Of a stretch of DNA of 64,000 nt, positions 1-11,906 are shown piece after piece. Under the pieces are notes generated by a model. It saw nothing but the letters and a program-made list of their open reading frames with translations. It had not been told where the DNA came from and made no database searches. This stretch comes from Coffea arabica (lineage: Eukaryota > Streptophyta > Magnoliopsida > Gentianales > Rubiaceae). The first letter of the stretch is position 1. Every line of letters starts with the position of its first letter. Position numbers and translations under genes: made by a program. The stretch spans positions 16,324,001 to 16,388,000 of the forward strand of contig NC_092312.1 in NCBI RefSeq assembly GCF_036785885.1. Direction: 5' to 3'.

Positions 1-477
1 AAATAGCCGGCAACAGGGTGGCGGTTAGATAGACGGAGCCTCCATTCTTCTTTTTTTTTTTAATCGATAAGAAGAGGTCCCTATTTTAGAGAGGGGAGGA
101 GAGGACCTGAGGAGGAGGTTCAAGTAATTCAGAGAGACTGAACCACCTACCGATAGAGCCTCCATTCAATATATTTGTTCTTCTAACTGATGGACCCAAA
201 AACTAATCAGCCAACACAAATGGTAAATTCTGTGACTCGTTCTGTGACATATACTGATAGGGCTGAATTGCACCAAGCGGGCCCAGATTCACGCGTGTCT
301 AATTTAAATTCGTTTATTGCACACATTTTAATGCTAATTATACGTTGTTAAAGCATAAAAAAAAGTGGCTAATTCCTCTGTTTATTGTCAACAAAAAAAA
401 AAAAAAAAAATCGTGCAAGTATTGATCTGACAAAGAGGAAGTATTGAACTCTGCTACTAAAGCCCGCTAGGCTACCA
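1..477. other. Intergenic, no gene seen
   Basis: The stretch holds a poly-T run near 50-62, a purine-rich patch near 90-120 and a poly-A run near 392-410. I see no open frame with family resemblance. The poly-T start resembles the T-headed repeats at 55.07 kb and 63.85 kb, so the first 180 bases may be a diverged retroposon. Confidence 0.4.
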
Positions 478-1816
478 AAATTTTTTTCAGAAAAAAATTA
501 CTGGCTATACAGCCCAGTAGCCTTGATCGCCGGTCATGCAAAGAGTGGGGAAGCTTCTCGCTTGTTTTCTCATAAACCTTCCAGAAATGTGATTTCTTAG
601 ACTCGCAGAACGGTTTGAGTACGCAGATGCACTGGCGTTGTATCTGGAAATGGAGAAAGAGAAAGGAGTGAGACCCAACCAAATGACCATAGCTATACTC
701 GGTTATAGGACCAACTGCTACTTCCGAATCTTTTCGACGGATATTCACATCTTTCCTGCCTAATCGTGATTGCTGATGCGGGGGGAAGGCATTTCACCGG
801 ATGACATCACATTTGTTGGGGCAATCTTGGTGTGCAGGCATAAAGGACGAGAACTCTTCAAGGCAATGGAGCAATAATTTTCTCTCACTCCTAGACTGGA
901 ACATTATATGGATGTATGATTGATCTTTTAGGTCGTGCAGTGCAGGAGACTTGCAAGAAGCTTATCATCTTATACAGAGAGTAGCATGCCCATGAGACCT
1001 AACAGATCTCTAGGGTCCGTTTGGATTCCTTATTTTTGTTTCTGTTTTTGAAAAATTATTTTTCACGTTCCAAATACTATAGTAAATGTGTATTTTCAAA
1101 ACAAACTCCAAAAACATCATATCCAAACATTATATAAAAAACAACTCCATATGTATATTTCAATTATGTATATTATATATATATATATTATATTAATATA
1201 AATTGAAATATACAAATTGAAAATTATATTTATATATTATATAATATTTATATTAATACATTTATACATAATATTAATATATATTTATAATATATTAATT
1301 TATACATTTATATAATATTCATTTATAATTTATAATAATATACACTTATACATTTATAAATATATTTATATTATTATTATATATAATATAATACATTTAT
1401 AATACATTTATATAAATATATAAATATATTTATTTATAAATATTTATAAATATTTATTTATAAATATTTTTATATATTTATTTATAAATATTTATAAATG
1501 TATTATAAATGCATAAATGTATATTTATATAAAAATATAAAAATTTTAAATTATAAAAATACTCAAAAATATGTTTTAAAAATACCTCCAAAAATAATCC
1601 AAAAAATATCTACAGTAAAAGTTTTTCATATAATTTTTCAAAAATAACCCTAAAAATAACTAATCAAAACGAACTTGTATTTTAAAAATGAAATATTACA
1701 GTGCTATTTTTAAAAAATAACCCAAAAATAGCTAATCCAAACGGAGCCAGATCTGTTATTTGGGGGACAATGCAGCCTTTTGCCTTTTGGCCTTTTGATG
1801 ACGGCTGCTGGGCTTA
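478..1816 (+). pseudogene. PPR protein pseudogene, split by a MITE
   Basis: Reading all three plus-strand frames gives scattered but ordered remnants of a plant pentatricopeptide repeat protein of the kind that binds organelle RNA. In order I see AKSGEASRLF followed by RNVIS, then YLEMEKEKGVRPNQMTIA, then ISPDDITFVG, then a frame-broken LEHYMDV and GDLQEAYHLI, then PMRPN. After an AT-rich insertion at about 1013-1749 the same motif resumes as RSVIWGTMQ. These match the last PPR repeats and the start of the E-type C-terminal motif. Stops and frameshifts separate almost every piece and no start or complete repeat array remains, so it cannot encode a working protein. The 5' end is only approximate. 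The insertion lies exactly inside the PMRPN-RSVIWG motif, which supports both calls. Confidence 0.75.
1013..1749. mobile_element. AT-rich MITE with GGTCCGTTTGGATT ends
   Basis: The left end reads GGGTCCGTTTGGATT and the right end reads AATCCAAACGGAGCC, an inverted repeat with one or two mismatches. The interior is almost pure A and T, with degenerate TTTATAAATAT-type tandem units at about 1150-1560, and has no coding capacity. The flanks carry CAGATCTCT (left) and CAGATCTGT (right), eight of nine bases matching, as expected for a target duplication. It lies within a PPR pseudogene. The superfamily is uncertain; a hAT or Mutator origin would fit an 8-9 bp duplication. Confidence 0.7.
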
Positions 1817-1830
1817 GCCATCAGTTTAAA

Positions 1831-2185
1831 AAAAAAACAGATGGTGCCAAGGGTGACAACAAAATATTAAGTACTGACTGAATGAGGAAGTCGCGTCTCG
1901 TAGTAGTCATAAAATTAAGTACTGGAATCAAAGTGTGTGGTTTAAAATTCATGTGGTGTCTAAGAAGTCAAATAACAATTTCAACACGGGATCACCGTCA
2001 CGGCGGTTGTCGGTTTGCTGCCTGCAGCACAGTGAGTGAAGCTGTGCGCCATCCTACATATCTAATACCCGGCCACACTTAATTGTTTTTCATCTCCATC
2101 AATTATTAGTACCATCGATCAAAATCTTGGTCCAAAGAAGAAATCGACAGCCAGCTAGCCAGACAGGGAACTAGTGAAAAAAAAA
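1831..2185. promoter_or_regulatory. Upstream region of the RD2-like gene
   Basis: This 355-base interval between the PPR remnant and the RD2-like start codon must contain the promoter and 5' leader of that gene. I see no convincing TATA box. The start codon at 2186 lies directly behind an A-rich run. Nothing else is recognisable. Confidence 0.4.
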
Positions 2186-3481
2186 ATGGAGACGCTAATG
2201 GAAGACGAAGAGTACAATTGGAGAGAAGTTAAGCTTCCGTCGCTGCTACCGATTGTAGGGGAGCCGGAATTGGAGAGGGAGCAGGGGGACAGACGAAGGG
2301 GTCGGGACATCTTGATCGCTGTGGATCACGGGCCCAATAGCAAGCACGCCTTTGATTGGGCCGTTGCTCATTTCTGCCGTCTCGCCGATACAATCCATCT
2401 CCTCCACGTCGTCTCCAGTACATCCTCCCTCCATTTCTAGCCATCATACTGACACCATTTTTCTTCGGGGGCCTTGTGTGGGGATGGACAAAAAAATCAC
2501 CCCAAGTTATTTCATATTTTGTCCTAAATTATTTAGTGTATTAGGAGTAAATTCTGCACCAGCATCATCTCTGTCACTTGTTACCTAATATTATTTACGG
2601 CGCATCGAGAATTAGATTTTTTGTAACCTCATGGTATTGTTTTGCTAGGCTTGGAGAATCAGATCGTGTATGAGATGACTCAGACACTAATGGAGAAGCT
2701 TTGTGTAGAGGCCTTTCAGGTTGCCATGGTCAGTGACTCCTTCCATTTTTTTTCCTTCTCTCTGTCGGTTTTTTCTAACTTAATTCGCTTCTCTTTCAAA
2801 AACACTTTCAGGATTTCATATTCCATAAGTCATGACTAAGTATACCAAGTATCAGCATGTCACTAATTCTAATCTGTAGTTCCGCAATCACGCTTTTTGT
2901 GCATCGCATTTTGATGTTTTCTAGCCTTTCTAGAGCCTCATGTCATGCAAACTATTGTGAAGTATGAGGAAAATGTAATTTCTTATTTGTAGCCCTCAAT
3001 GTCTATGAAACTTGAACTGTTTGTTCCAAATAGGTGAAATCGTTTGCTAGAATTGCGGAAGGAGATGCAGGTAAGGTTATCTGTAGGGAAGCTGAAAGGT
3101 TGAAGCCTGCAGCCGTTGTCATGGGTACCAGGGGTCGAGGCATAATTCAGAGGTTTGTGTTTGTGTTGTGTTCGACTGTGTTTCCCTTTTGCCTTGGTTT
3201 TTTTTCATGTGCTTGTGCACCTGTGCGTCTTCTCTGTATGACTTACGCGTTCGCTTCATGTTTCATCAGTGTATTGCAGGGAAGTGTGAGTGAGTTCTGC
3301 TTTCACCACTGTAAAGTAGCACCCATAATTATAGTTCCTGGAAAAGGTATACCTGAGCTCCCTGAAGGCCTGAACTTTTAGTATGACCATGCCAACATAG
3401 ATTTTTACTGATATCTGACGTTTCTCAAGTGAATCTTTTTCTGTAAAAATTGCAGAGGCTGGGAATGAAACTGTGGTTTAG
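2186..3481 (+). CDS. RD2: Universal stress protein, RD2-type
   Basis: Five exons are readable: 2186-2417, 2649-2728, 3034-3152, 3270-3346 and 3456-3481. All introns are GT-AG, and the joined frame gives 177 residues. The protein opens METLMEDEEYNWREVKLPSL, followed by an acidic linker and a USP domain from about residue 45: RDILIAVDHGPNSKHAFDWA, then EGDAGKVICREAERLKPAAV, then VMGTRGRG, and GSVSEFCFHHCK near the end. The GTRGRG-GSVSE region corresponds to the nucleotide-binding loop of the USP family. Order and length fit the Arabidopsis desiccation-responsive RD2 group. USP proteins of this kind are thought to be soluble stress-linked nucleotide-binding proteins; the exact role here is inferred. 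The start was chosen because it begins the conserved N-terminus; the in-frame codon 12 bases upstream is GTG, not ATG. No lesion was found. Confidence 0.93.
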
Positions 3482-6353
3482 TTGAAATTGGGCTACATAA
3501 GCAACTTGGGTCTGAAGATCGTCCACCAGTGGGAGTCATTTAACATGTTATTGATAACAACAGCTGTTTAAGGCAGGATTCATTTCATTCGACGTGAGTG
3601 TGTTGATGATAGTTTCGTATCATGTGTATGGTTGTTTGATCAGTCTTGAAGATTTCGTTATACTTTCAGATGCTATTATTTGATCATGTGAAACGTTCAT
3701 TGTATATACGTAGTGAGTTTGTTGTTGACCTTTTTAAACTAGGATTGCAGTTGTTTTATGGAAATTGCCGTTAACCATATCAGCCGTTCTAATTTACACT
3801 GTTGTAGATTGTGGTCCTTTGGAACAGGGAAGTAAGAATGCTGGCTATTTTGTGCTGAATTATAACTTTTATAGATTGTGGTCCTTTGGAAATATGTGAA
3901 GTAAGAATGCTGGCTGTTCTTGCAGAATGCTCACAGTTTAATCAGGAATACATGAAGGCATATTTTTCTGTTTTTCTCTTATCATAGTTTTCTCATATGT
4001 TTCATCTCTTGATTCTTCAATGGTTCTCCCTCCTCTATCTCCCCCCCCCCCCCCCCCCAAAAAAAAGAAATTTGTTTACTTGTATCATGAAGCACAGCTC
4101 TCTCATCTTTTTTTTTTTGGGTAAATGGTTCTCTCATCTTATTCCTACTTGTCTTACAAATTCATAGGTTTATCCAACTTTCACGTATTGCTATGTATTG
4201 GTTCACAATTCTTTTTTGGGGTTTGGGTCTTGAGAAAAGGGGATATGTTACCATGTAGATACCTTGATTCCGAGCTTTGGCATGTAAAGCCTGGACCTAC
4301 TCAAAGAAGAACATACTTTGGTTGGTTTCAGTCTGACTCAGGAGTCCTCATCTTTGGAAGTCTCTGAGAAAATGTTTTTGTGGGATTTTCTCTAAAAGCA
4401 TCGGGTTGAAATTTGCATCTGACATGTGCATTTAATATGATCAGGAAATCAAAAGGGGAAAGTGTCTGCTGGTTTAGTTTTCTCTGCTTCATAAAACTAA
4501 AGATAACGATACAGAACAGGAATCTTAGTCCACAAATTACTGAGTTCAGAAGCTGCATCTGGTGATAGGTTGCAATGTTTTTTTTCCACACTTGAGAAAT
4601 TCTTTTTCTTTGTTTATAGTAAGAGAAATAATGAACAGAGAAGATCTTGGACTACAAAATTTCTCATCGCTTAATTTCTGTTCCATATGAAGTTGAGTTT
4701 TGTGCCAGAATTTGTGTTTAAACATTGGAGATAACCACCAATAGAGACACAAATAACTTTGAAGTCATCTGTATAGTGCATGTCTCCTGGCAGATTACTG
4801 CCTTTTCCTATGACGGTCAATGAGAAGGTCCAAGGATGAAGCGATAAATATACATATGAGCTCTGAGGAAGCATACTTCTAATTTTCTTGTGTGTCTCGA
4901 TCCTCGAAAAGGAGTTTGATTGAATAATGAAAACACGCATCAGAAAAACTGTGTTCACCTCATAAAAATATGGTGATCTGTTTCTTAAACTGGTACTTAT
5001 ATTGGTGGTGTAATAGAAGCTTGAATTACAGCATGATTTGCCAAAAGTTTATACGTACCTGCTTCCAGTACATGTGAAAATTTTCATGCTTCCACACATG
5101 CACGCAGCGGAATGAAAGTCATCTTGTGATATTTGTGAAAAAAAACTTCAATCCGCTTGTCTTCTACTTGTTGCACATGAAAGTGGTCAGCATCAGTTCT
5201 TAACCCCAAATTAGTCCCTTTGTTGTCTGATTGTCTGGGGCTTAATCGACACGTCTTATTCTGTCCCAAAAAACAAACCGCTATAGTTCACCTGTTGGCT
5301 CTTTTACTTAATTCTGCGTCAAATGCTGATAATTGCCAGTCAGATTCAAAAACAACTTGTGCTAGTTGATGAGTATGACCCGTCTGATTAATAATTAATT
5401 CAAACTGTAGTTTTGATCTTGTTATTCCTTATGTTCTGTTTCCTATCAATGTTTGTGAACTTTCTGTTAAAGAGTCCAGTAGTTTTTCCCACTCGCAAGT
5501 CACACAATTTTTAGTACCAATCTTGGTTAACTTTTATGAATGTAACTTTCAGAAAACTGAAAGTGGCAGGCAGAATACAAGGCTGTGGTCAGAAAACATA
5601 CTGCTAAGGTTATATTATTTCTTGCAGAGATACATATAACATGCTCATCGTATACTTGAACGAGGAAAAGAATTAGAACGGGTAACAGATAGATTGAGCT
5701 CATCTAAGGGGTTTCGTGATTCAGATCACCATCTTTACATTGCTGCCTCCTAAATAACCTGCAATATACAAGTTCATATGGTTGCATCAGTTGAATAGAA
5801 GGTTTCGAACATGGAGTTGGATGCTTTCCAATATGTGATTGAAGGAAAACTGTAACAAATATTTATACTGATGGTATCTGTCTCTGTGCTACCTTACTAA
5901 TGCTTTAATGAAAAATATCAAATTGATCAGATTGGATTCCTCTGTTTCACCTTGTTTCTAAAGAGAAACAATTTAAAGAAAACGATAAATTCACCAGATC
6001 CTCCAAACTCCTCATCTGTGCGAAACAGCGTATGATCTTGAGGGCACATAATCCCTTTTGGCGCGGCATTGTTGAAGTACCAAGACATGTCATCTCTTGG
6101 CTAGTAAAACCATGGTGGTCACTTTTTTTTTTTTTTTTTTTTTGTTTTTTAATGAGAAAACTGGATATTGGACTTGGTAGTTGTCCAAAGAGTGATGAAT
6201 TCTCATTACTTTACGTGAATTAGGGAAAAGTACGGCAAGAAACCTACCGAGCATTTTCGGCAATCTCGAACTGGAGAGGACCCATTTTGTACAAAGTAAT
6301 ATCACTTAATGTTGTGGGGTAATTATTATGTTTCACATCTATTAGTGTCCAAT
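3482..6353. other. 3' UTR and intergenic spacer
   Basis: The first part should be the 3' untranslated region of the RD2-like gene; the rest lies between two convergent genes. A 40-45 bp segment is tandemly duplicated (3805-3846 and 3872-3915, beginning TAGATTGTGGTCCTTTGGAA). A C-run joins an A-run near 4041-4068, and a T-run lies at 6123-6143. Short open frames on both strands lack family resemblance or consistent splice structure. No further gene is supported. Confidence 0.5.
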
Positions 6354-8470
6354 TTAGCTTGATTCTCGTCTTTCTCCTTGTGGAATTATCAAATAGCCAC
6401 CAAAAGTTTGACAAGACATTAGGATACCTGTACATGGCTGAGAAAGCAATGATGTTGATTTCCCTTGTTGAAACTCCAGCGCGTAGAGGCTCTGTAACTC
6501 AGCATCCCAAGTTGAAGAGGGATGGATTTGCTGTATTTTGATTCATTTGTGAGATAAGTCATTTCGTTCATAGGATAATTACTCTATTCTACACGACATG
6601 AGCAGAGACATAATACTAGAGGAGATTACACTGAAATAAGGTGAGTCCCTGAGCGTTTCATGGATTGACACAGGGGCACTAATGGTTCTCCGAAGTGCCA
6701 TTTCAGAGGGATCTGCGCCAGTTTCCAATCCGCAACACGAAACCACTTGCTGTATTGAATCAAAAGGGTAATTGAGAGGATTAATTATCTCTGATGTTGA
6801 ACCAATTGTGTGTAATTCAGATGTGCCAACAGCAAAAATCTGCAGAGACAATGAACAAAAGCTTCTTAGAGACAAACTTTCAACCACTCATCATGCTAGT
6901 CCTATTAGGGGGCACAGGTAATCCCTTTCATTTCATTAATTGCTTTCAATGCATTGTCTTTTACTGCTCAATCAGCACGCTGTCGGGATCTACCACCTTG
7001 CTGGTATAACCTTGGTTTTCAGACTCTCTAGCTAACTTGTGATATTCCCTTACCTCTTTTGTGGAAATGTCGCCGATGTTGAAATCAAGCCTTGGATTTA
7101 TTGCGGCCAGTTTCATGGACAGGAACTGTTGCGAGGATGAGAGTTAGAATACCTTGACATGCATATATTCAATTAACAAGCATATGATAAGAGTGGATAG
7201 CTGGTGTTCGTACCTCAACTTGTCTTTGAAGCGACTGAACATAGTTGATTATCTCATCGAGCATTCCTGCTTTTCCGGTGATCTTATTACATCCTGGTAC
7301 CAAATCCTGCAGATATTTCATCCTCTCGCTAATCTTTTCCCTCCTTACCTGCGTGTTTCACGTAGATTGCACGATGTTAGCATTGTATTGATCCTAATAA
7401 CAAATGCCACCACACAAACCAACAGAAGAAACGGAGGCTTCAGTCAGAATTGAAATCCAACTCACTCTTTCAGCCAAGCTATGGCTATCAGTGGCTTGAC
7501 CACGACGTGCTCGGACATGAATGTAGTCTGGTTTCTGAACCTCAGATATCTTCGAGTTCTCTGAAGCTTCTCTGTTGATAGTGTTGTTTGTAGCAGTATT
7601 CTTGCTCGTGCTTTTTTGCTCTGTGACCTTGGAATCTTCCTCTTTCTGGCATCCTCTCGATCTCTTGTCTTTGCCCTCCTGTTCTGTTGCTTCCTAATTA
7701 AGTTCCGAGGAGTTAAAAAAAAAAAAAAAAAAAGTGCATGGATCAACTAGAACAAAGAAGGACAAACGAGCAATTTAACATCCGAGAGAACAGGAATCAG
7801 TGTACTCCCGGATGATGTGGCTAAACTGATTAGACGTAAGCTGCCTAGAGTAGATTCCCTGGCACTAGCGCTTGCATTTCAAAGAAATTGCATCACAAAC
7901 CTTCTGGTTTTGGGTCTTGTCAGCCTTCCTCTTCTTGAAGCTCTCTCTCCCTGCACTAGAGCTCAGCTTCTCAGGCAGTGTAGTCTCCCTTCCCTTACTG
8001 GCAGCGGTTGCCACATCCGCCATTGCAGCTGCCATTGCTGGTGGACAACTGACAGTCCTCGAGACTGCGTAATCCATTCCGAAACCAGTAATGTTTCCAA
8101 GCTCGCAAGCCCCAAGCCCTGCACTTGGCCCTCCAATATTTGTAAAATTATCACAGCCAGTAGTAGTTTGGACACCTGGATCCTGCTTCAATATCCCCTG
8201 AGTCAGCAGCCCAGAAAAATGGTGATCATTAGTGATAAACCCATGAAAATGGTGATGAGCTTGAGCAGGAGAGGAGAACACATTCAGCTGGTCAGTTGAG
8301 TTGAAAAAATCATGTCCCAGTTGCCGCACTTGTAATGGTAGTGGCGGTGGGTGGTGGAGCTGCTCTTCTTGCCACTTCATCCAAATTGCTTCTTGCCGTT
8401 CTAGCACGCTCATTATATCAAAACCACCGTCCCTGTTGAAATTTGCCGGCGTGTTTAGAGGGTCCAGCAT
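6354..8470 (-). CDS. bHLH transcription factor, CIB/bHLH63-like
   Basis: Six exons on the minus strand, each a multiple of three: 8470-7901, 7693-7466, 7348-7214, 7125-7054, 6839-6630 and 6530-6354, giving 463 residues. The N-terminus contains [11 protein letters not shown], as in cryptochrome-interacting bHLH (CIB) proteins, then a Q/H-rich segment and a basic KKRKADK patch. The basic region [20 protein letters not shown] sits at the end of exon 2, with the H-E-R residues that contact E-box DNA. Exon 3 holds helix-loop-helix residues [16 protein letters not shown] and [18 protein letters not shown]. Exon 5 has [12 protein letters not shown] and exon 6 has [18 protein letters not shown], both typical of this subfamily. 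Such proteins are nuclear E-box activators in light and flowering responses. The stop at 6354 adds about 25 residues beyond the conserved part, so the true C-terminus is less certain. Which CIB paralogue it is cannot be told. Confidence 0.92.
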
Positions 8471-9711
8471 AAAGCACTCTTTCTTTTAAAGAGAAATTGA
8501 GCAAAACCTGCAGAGAGAGTTAGGGAGGGAGGGAGGAAAAGAAGTGGTTCTCACATCCTGCAAAATTTTAGCAAGTCATTTGCACTTTGCGGAAAGTACC
8601 AAATAAAGGCGGTTTGTACAATTTGTACAACCTAGATTAGGTATCTTTTCTGCACTCTCAGCCAACATGCAAATGCTGTCACCTCTCTCTCTCTCTGTTT
8701 TTTTTTTTTTTTTTTGGCTCTCTCGCGTGTGTTTTTTTGGCAAGACAGAAAAAGATATGGTGAAAAGAAATGGTGACCTTTTCTTTCTTTGCCTCTGAGT
8801 TTTTAGAGGGAAAACCTGCGCTAAGGGTCAAGGGTAGGGAGCGGGGGGCCGGGGGCTATAAATAACCGGTGGAAAAAGTAGCCAAAATTTCTGACAAGCG
8901 ACCCCAACGCCGGACTCTGGCGCCACCAGCCGGAGTAAATATGACAGAGAAAATGATAAAAAGAAATGCGCACCGGATTTTTTGTCCAACGTTCCCTACC
9001 ACTCTCTCTTATTTTTTATTATATTATTATTTTTTCTACATAAATATCACGTTTTAATTTTTTTTATTTTCTTAAAATTCAATAACTATTAATTAAATAA
9101 TACACAAAATTTAAAAAACTCAAAAAACTAAAATACATAAAAAAATAAGATTTTTTATGAATTTTCTGTTGTATTTTTTAATTTTCTATTATATATTATT
9201 TTTTTGAAGCTACTGTATTTATATTTTATTTAATTAATAGGTATTAGATTTTAAAAAAATAAAAAAGAACTAAAACATAATATTTATATAAAAAATATAA
9301 TAATATAATAAAAAATAATAATAATATAATAAAAAGTGGCACAGAAAATAATATCTAGAAGAAAATCCGTTGCGAAAGCAATGCTACTGCTACTTGTGTA
9401 AGCTTACTAGTATATCCCAAATCCCAATAGATTTAGCCATCGAACGTAACCGTGACCAGTGGCCATGGAGAGTGGGCCCATGGTGACATGACAAGGCACG
9501 TGGGCCTCTCTTAAGGCCACTGAGTTGGAGAAGAGAAGGCCTACTTGGGGTTGGAGGAATCTGGGCTCCTCCTATGGGCCAGATGAATTTGTCTGACTCG
9601 TTCAATTGAACGTGTCAGATTGATGACGTGGGACATAGAAATCGGAGCTCAGCAGGTTTTTTTGTCGGCTCAGTTTATTTATCTACAATTGCACGATCGG
9701 ACCAGCCTAAT
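8471..9711. promoter_or_regulatory. Upstream region of the bHLH gene and AT-rich spacer
   Basis: The bHLH promoter and 5' leader should lie here, read on the minus strand. A CT-repeat joined to a T-run at about 8681-8717 appears as a GA-repeat in gene sense, a common leader or promoter element in plants. A plus-strand TATAAATA at 8856 has the wrong orientation for the bHLH gene and no credible plus-strand gene follows. From about 9000 to 9340 the DNA is extremely AT-rich. No other gene is recognised. Confidence 0.45.
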
Positions 9712-9897
9712 AATAGGTTTGTTTGGATTGTAAGTTACGTGGGATTATTTGAAATATTTTTACTGTATCACTTTTTGTGATGTGATGTATGTGAGATAAA
9801 AAGATAATTGAGAAGGTAAAAAGGTGTATTGAAAATTGTAATGATGATGTAAGCAAATAAAACTGGATAAATAATGTTCAATCCAAACAAACCTATT
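9712..9897. mobile_element. MITE, GTTTGGATTG family, copy 1
   Basis: A 186-bp element with perfect 19-bp inverted ends: AATAGGTTTGTTTGGATTG at 9712-9730 and its reverse complement at 9879-9897. The interior carries family signatures seen elsewhere in the window: ATTATTTGAAATA, CACTTTTTGTGATGTGATGT and GTATGTGAGATAAAAA. It has no coding capacity. Confidence 0.85.
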
Positions 9898-10312
9898 AAT
9901 GTGATTGACATTTTGATCATTAATTTTTGGATGAAAACAAATAAATAAAAAAAAATTTTAAAAAAAAATTTACATAAAACGAATAATACAAACAAATTAT
10001 AACTCTAATCAATTCACAAAACGGTAAGAATTACACCATTAACCCAAAGAGACTCACTTTCCATGTGACTTGAATCCAGGACCTTGAGTCTAATTTGACC
10101 TGATGTCATCTAATCTGGGTTTAAATTGCACTCAGCAATTGCCACTTAGAAATGCTCGTGTTCGTGATATGCATATGCATCTTCCAAGTTAAAAGAAGCT
10201 TTTTAAAAGGTTGCCCCCGCGAGCAATTGAAGGATGTAAACACCACCTCAGGAAGCCGGCGCAGTGCGTTCGCTCCTCCATCCGGAGTTGCGTGCTTTTG
10301 GCACGAAAACAC

Positions 10313-10481
10313 TTTTGGATAAAGTATTGTTTAAAGTATTATTTGAAATAATTACTGTAACACTTTTTGTGAGCTATGATGTATGTAAAATAAAAATGTG
10401 GTTGAAAATATAAAAAAAGTAGGTTAAGAAATATATTTATGATGCAAACTAAATATTATTTGAAAAAATTTGATATTCAAA
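10313..10481. mobile_element. MITE, GTTTGGAT family, copy 2
   Basis: The segment keeps the internal order of the family: ATTATTTGAAATAATTACTG, then CACTTTTTGTGA, then ATGTATGTAAAATAAAAATG, then TATTTATGATGCAAACTAAA. Its ends, near TTTTGGATAAAG and GATATTCAAAC, are more degenerate than in copy 1. It is non-coding. Confidence 0.7.
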
Positions 10482-11055
10482 CATTTCATTGTTATTGTCA
10501 TAATTTCAATTTATTGATATTTCAAAAATAAGAATCACAATTTCAAATTTAACACATAATTTCTAATCTTTATATTTAAAAAAGTAATTTTTTAAAATTT
10601 CAATACACATCTATCAAAAGAATATTTTAAATTCAATGATACATATATAAATTCATCAATATCGCCTCATTTAAGCATAACAATTACTATGTCTCCCCCA
10701 TAAAAAAGTTAAATCCTCAAAAAATGACTCTACTATTGGGATGATAAACATCATCTCATAAAATTAGGAGTTGAGTTTTATATATTAAAAAATATTGTTG
10801 GTAAAAGCTCAAATTTGGTGCTTTAAAAATGGCTTTTGTGTATTAAAAATAAAACATTAAACTTAATCATTTTATTCTATATAATGAACTAAGATAAATA
10901 CATTTAATAAATTTTGAATTACACATTATCTAATACAATAAATCTTGTTGAACTATGTATCCAAATAATATATTAAAAGCACTTAACATAAGTGATTTCA
11001 TTATAAGTTCTATTATGTGGAGTACTTTTTAATAAACTACTCCAATCCCAAATGG

Positions 11056-11345
11056 ATCCTAAAGCTTTTAACTTTTTTTTTTTTTTTTTTTATAGTTGTG
11101 ATAACACTTTTATAACATAATCTACCCTGTAGATTTTTTGGGATCCTAAAGCTTTTAACTTTTTTTTTTTAGATAACGACAACATTTCTATAACCTAATC
11201 TATTCTGTGGATAGGAGGAGGAGTCTAAAGACAATATGTAAGGGGTTAACAAGTATACAGATCTGATTAGACCAAAAGAATGTTCTAGGATCTCTTTTAA
11301 ATTTTTTTCATTACAAGTGGGATTTGAACCCCGATCTACGATGTA
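11056..11345 (-). mobile_element. Two adjacent T-headed SINE-like insertions
   Basis: The sequence GGATCCTAAAGCTTTTAAC occurs at about 11055-11073 and again at 11142-11160. Each copy is followed by a T-run and then related text (ATAATCTACCCTGTAGAT versus CTAATCTATTCTGTGGAT). This fits a short retroposon on the minus strand, whose A-tail reads as T on plus, placed beside a second member with an 18-19 bp target duplication between them. The downstream part ends with a GTGGGATTTGAACC motif near 11318, resembling a Pol III B box read in reverse. Family assignment is tentative. Confidence 0.5.
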
Positions 11346-11645
11346 AAGAAGGACTTAGTCCTTTTTTTTGTGTCACTGAGTCAAAGCTCAGTGCTTACCT
11401 AAAGCTCTTGACTGAGGAGCCGCTGTTGTTGAAACTTGAAAGGCATCTCAATCTTACCAAACATAGAAAATTCTTACTTAAACTTGAATGATAGAAACTA
11501 ATAGGAAAGAAAAGGACACCTAGATTAATTTTGTTTCTGTTACAACATTACTACAAATTACTAGTATGACAATTAGCGACGGGACGAATGGATTAATTGT
11601 ACATGGAAAGGCATTTTTTCCCCCTTTTCCGTTTCTAGGAAGAGA

Positions 11646-11906
11646 TTACAGGATCGTAACAAAACGGGCGGTAGCAACCCCTATAACGTCTGCACCAAGT
11701 ATTTGCCTTATCCCTTCAGGTGGCTCTCCAATGCATCTCTCTGATATGCTGCTTGTATAGTTACAGTTTCTTAGGCCACAACCGAGGAGCATAGAGTGAC
11801 ATCCAGCTTTAAGGACCACCATTCTCCGGGCGAGGATCAAATTTTCTATGTGATCGTTATCAAGGGACAACATAATCCGGGAAAGATTTGGTTTCATTTT
11901 CACCAA
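11646..11906 (-). other. Unrecognised 86-codon open frame
   Basis: A minus-strand frame of 86 residues runs from an ATG at 11906, with MLLGCGLRNCNY in the middle and GEPPEGIRQILGADVIGVAT near the end. Composition looks protein-like, but I recognise no family. No matching upstream or downstream exon was found. It may be a gene fragment or chance. I would not treat it as a gene without transcript evidence. Confidence 0.2.

Noticed and set aside
8850-9057. Plus-strand TATAAATA at 8856 and the 62-codon frame after it
   Set aside because: The frame has no recognisable motif and runs into extreme AT sequence; the TATA has the wrong orientation for the bHLH gene.
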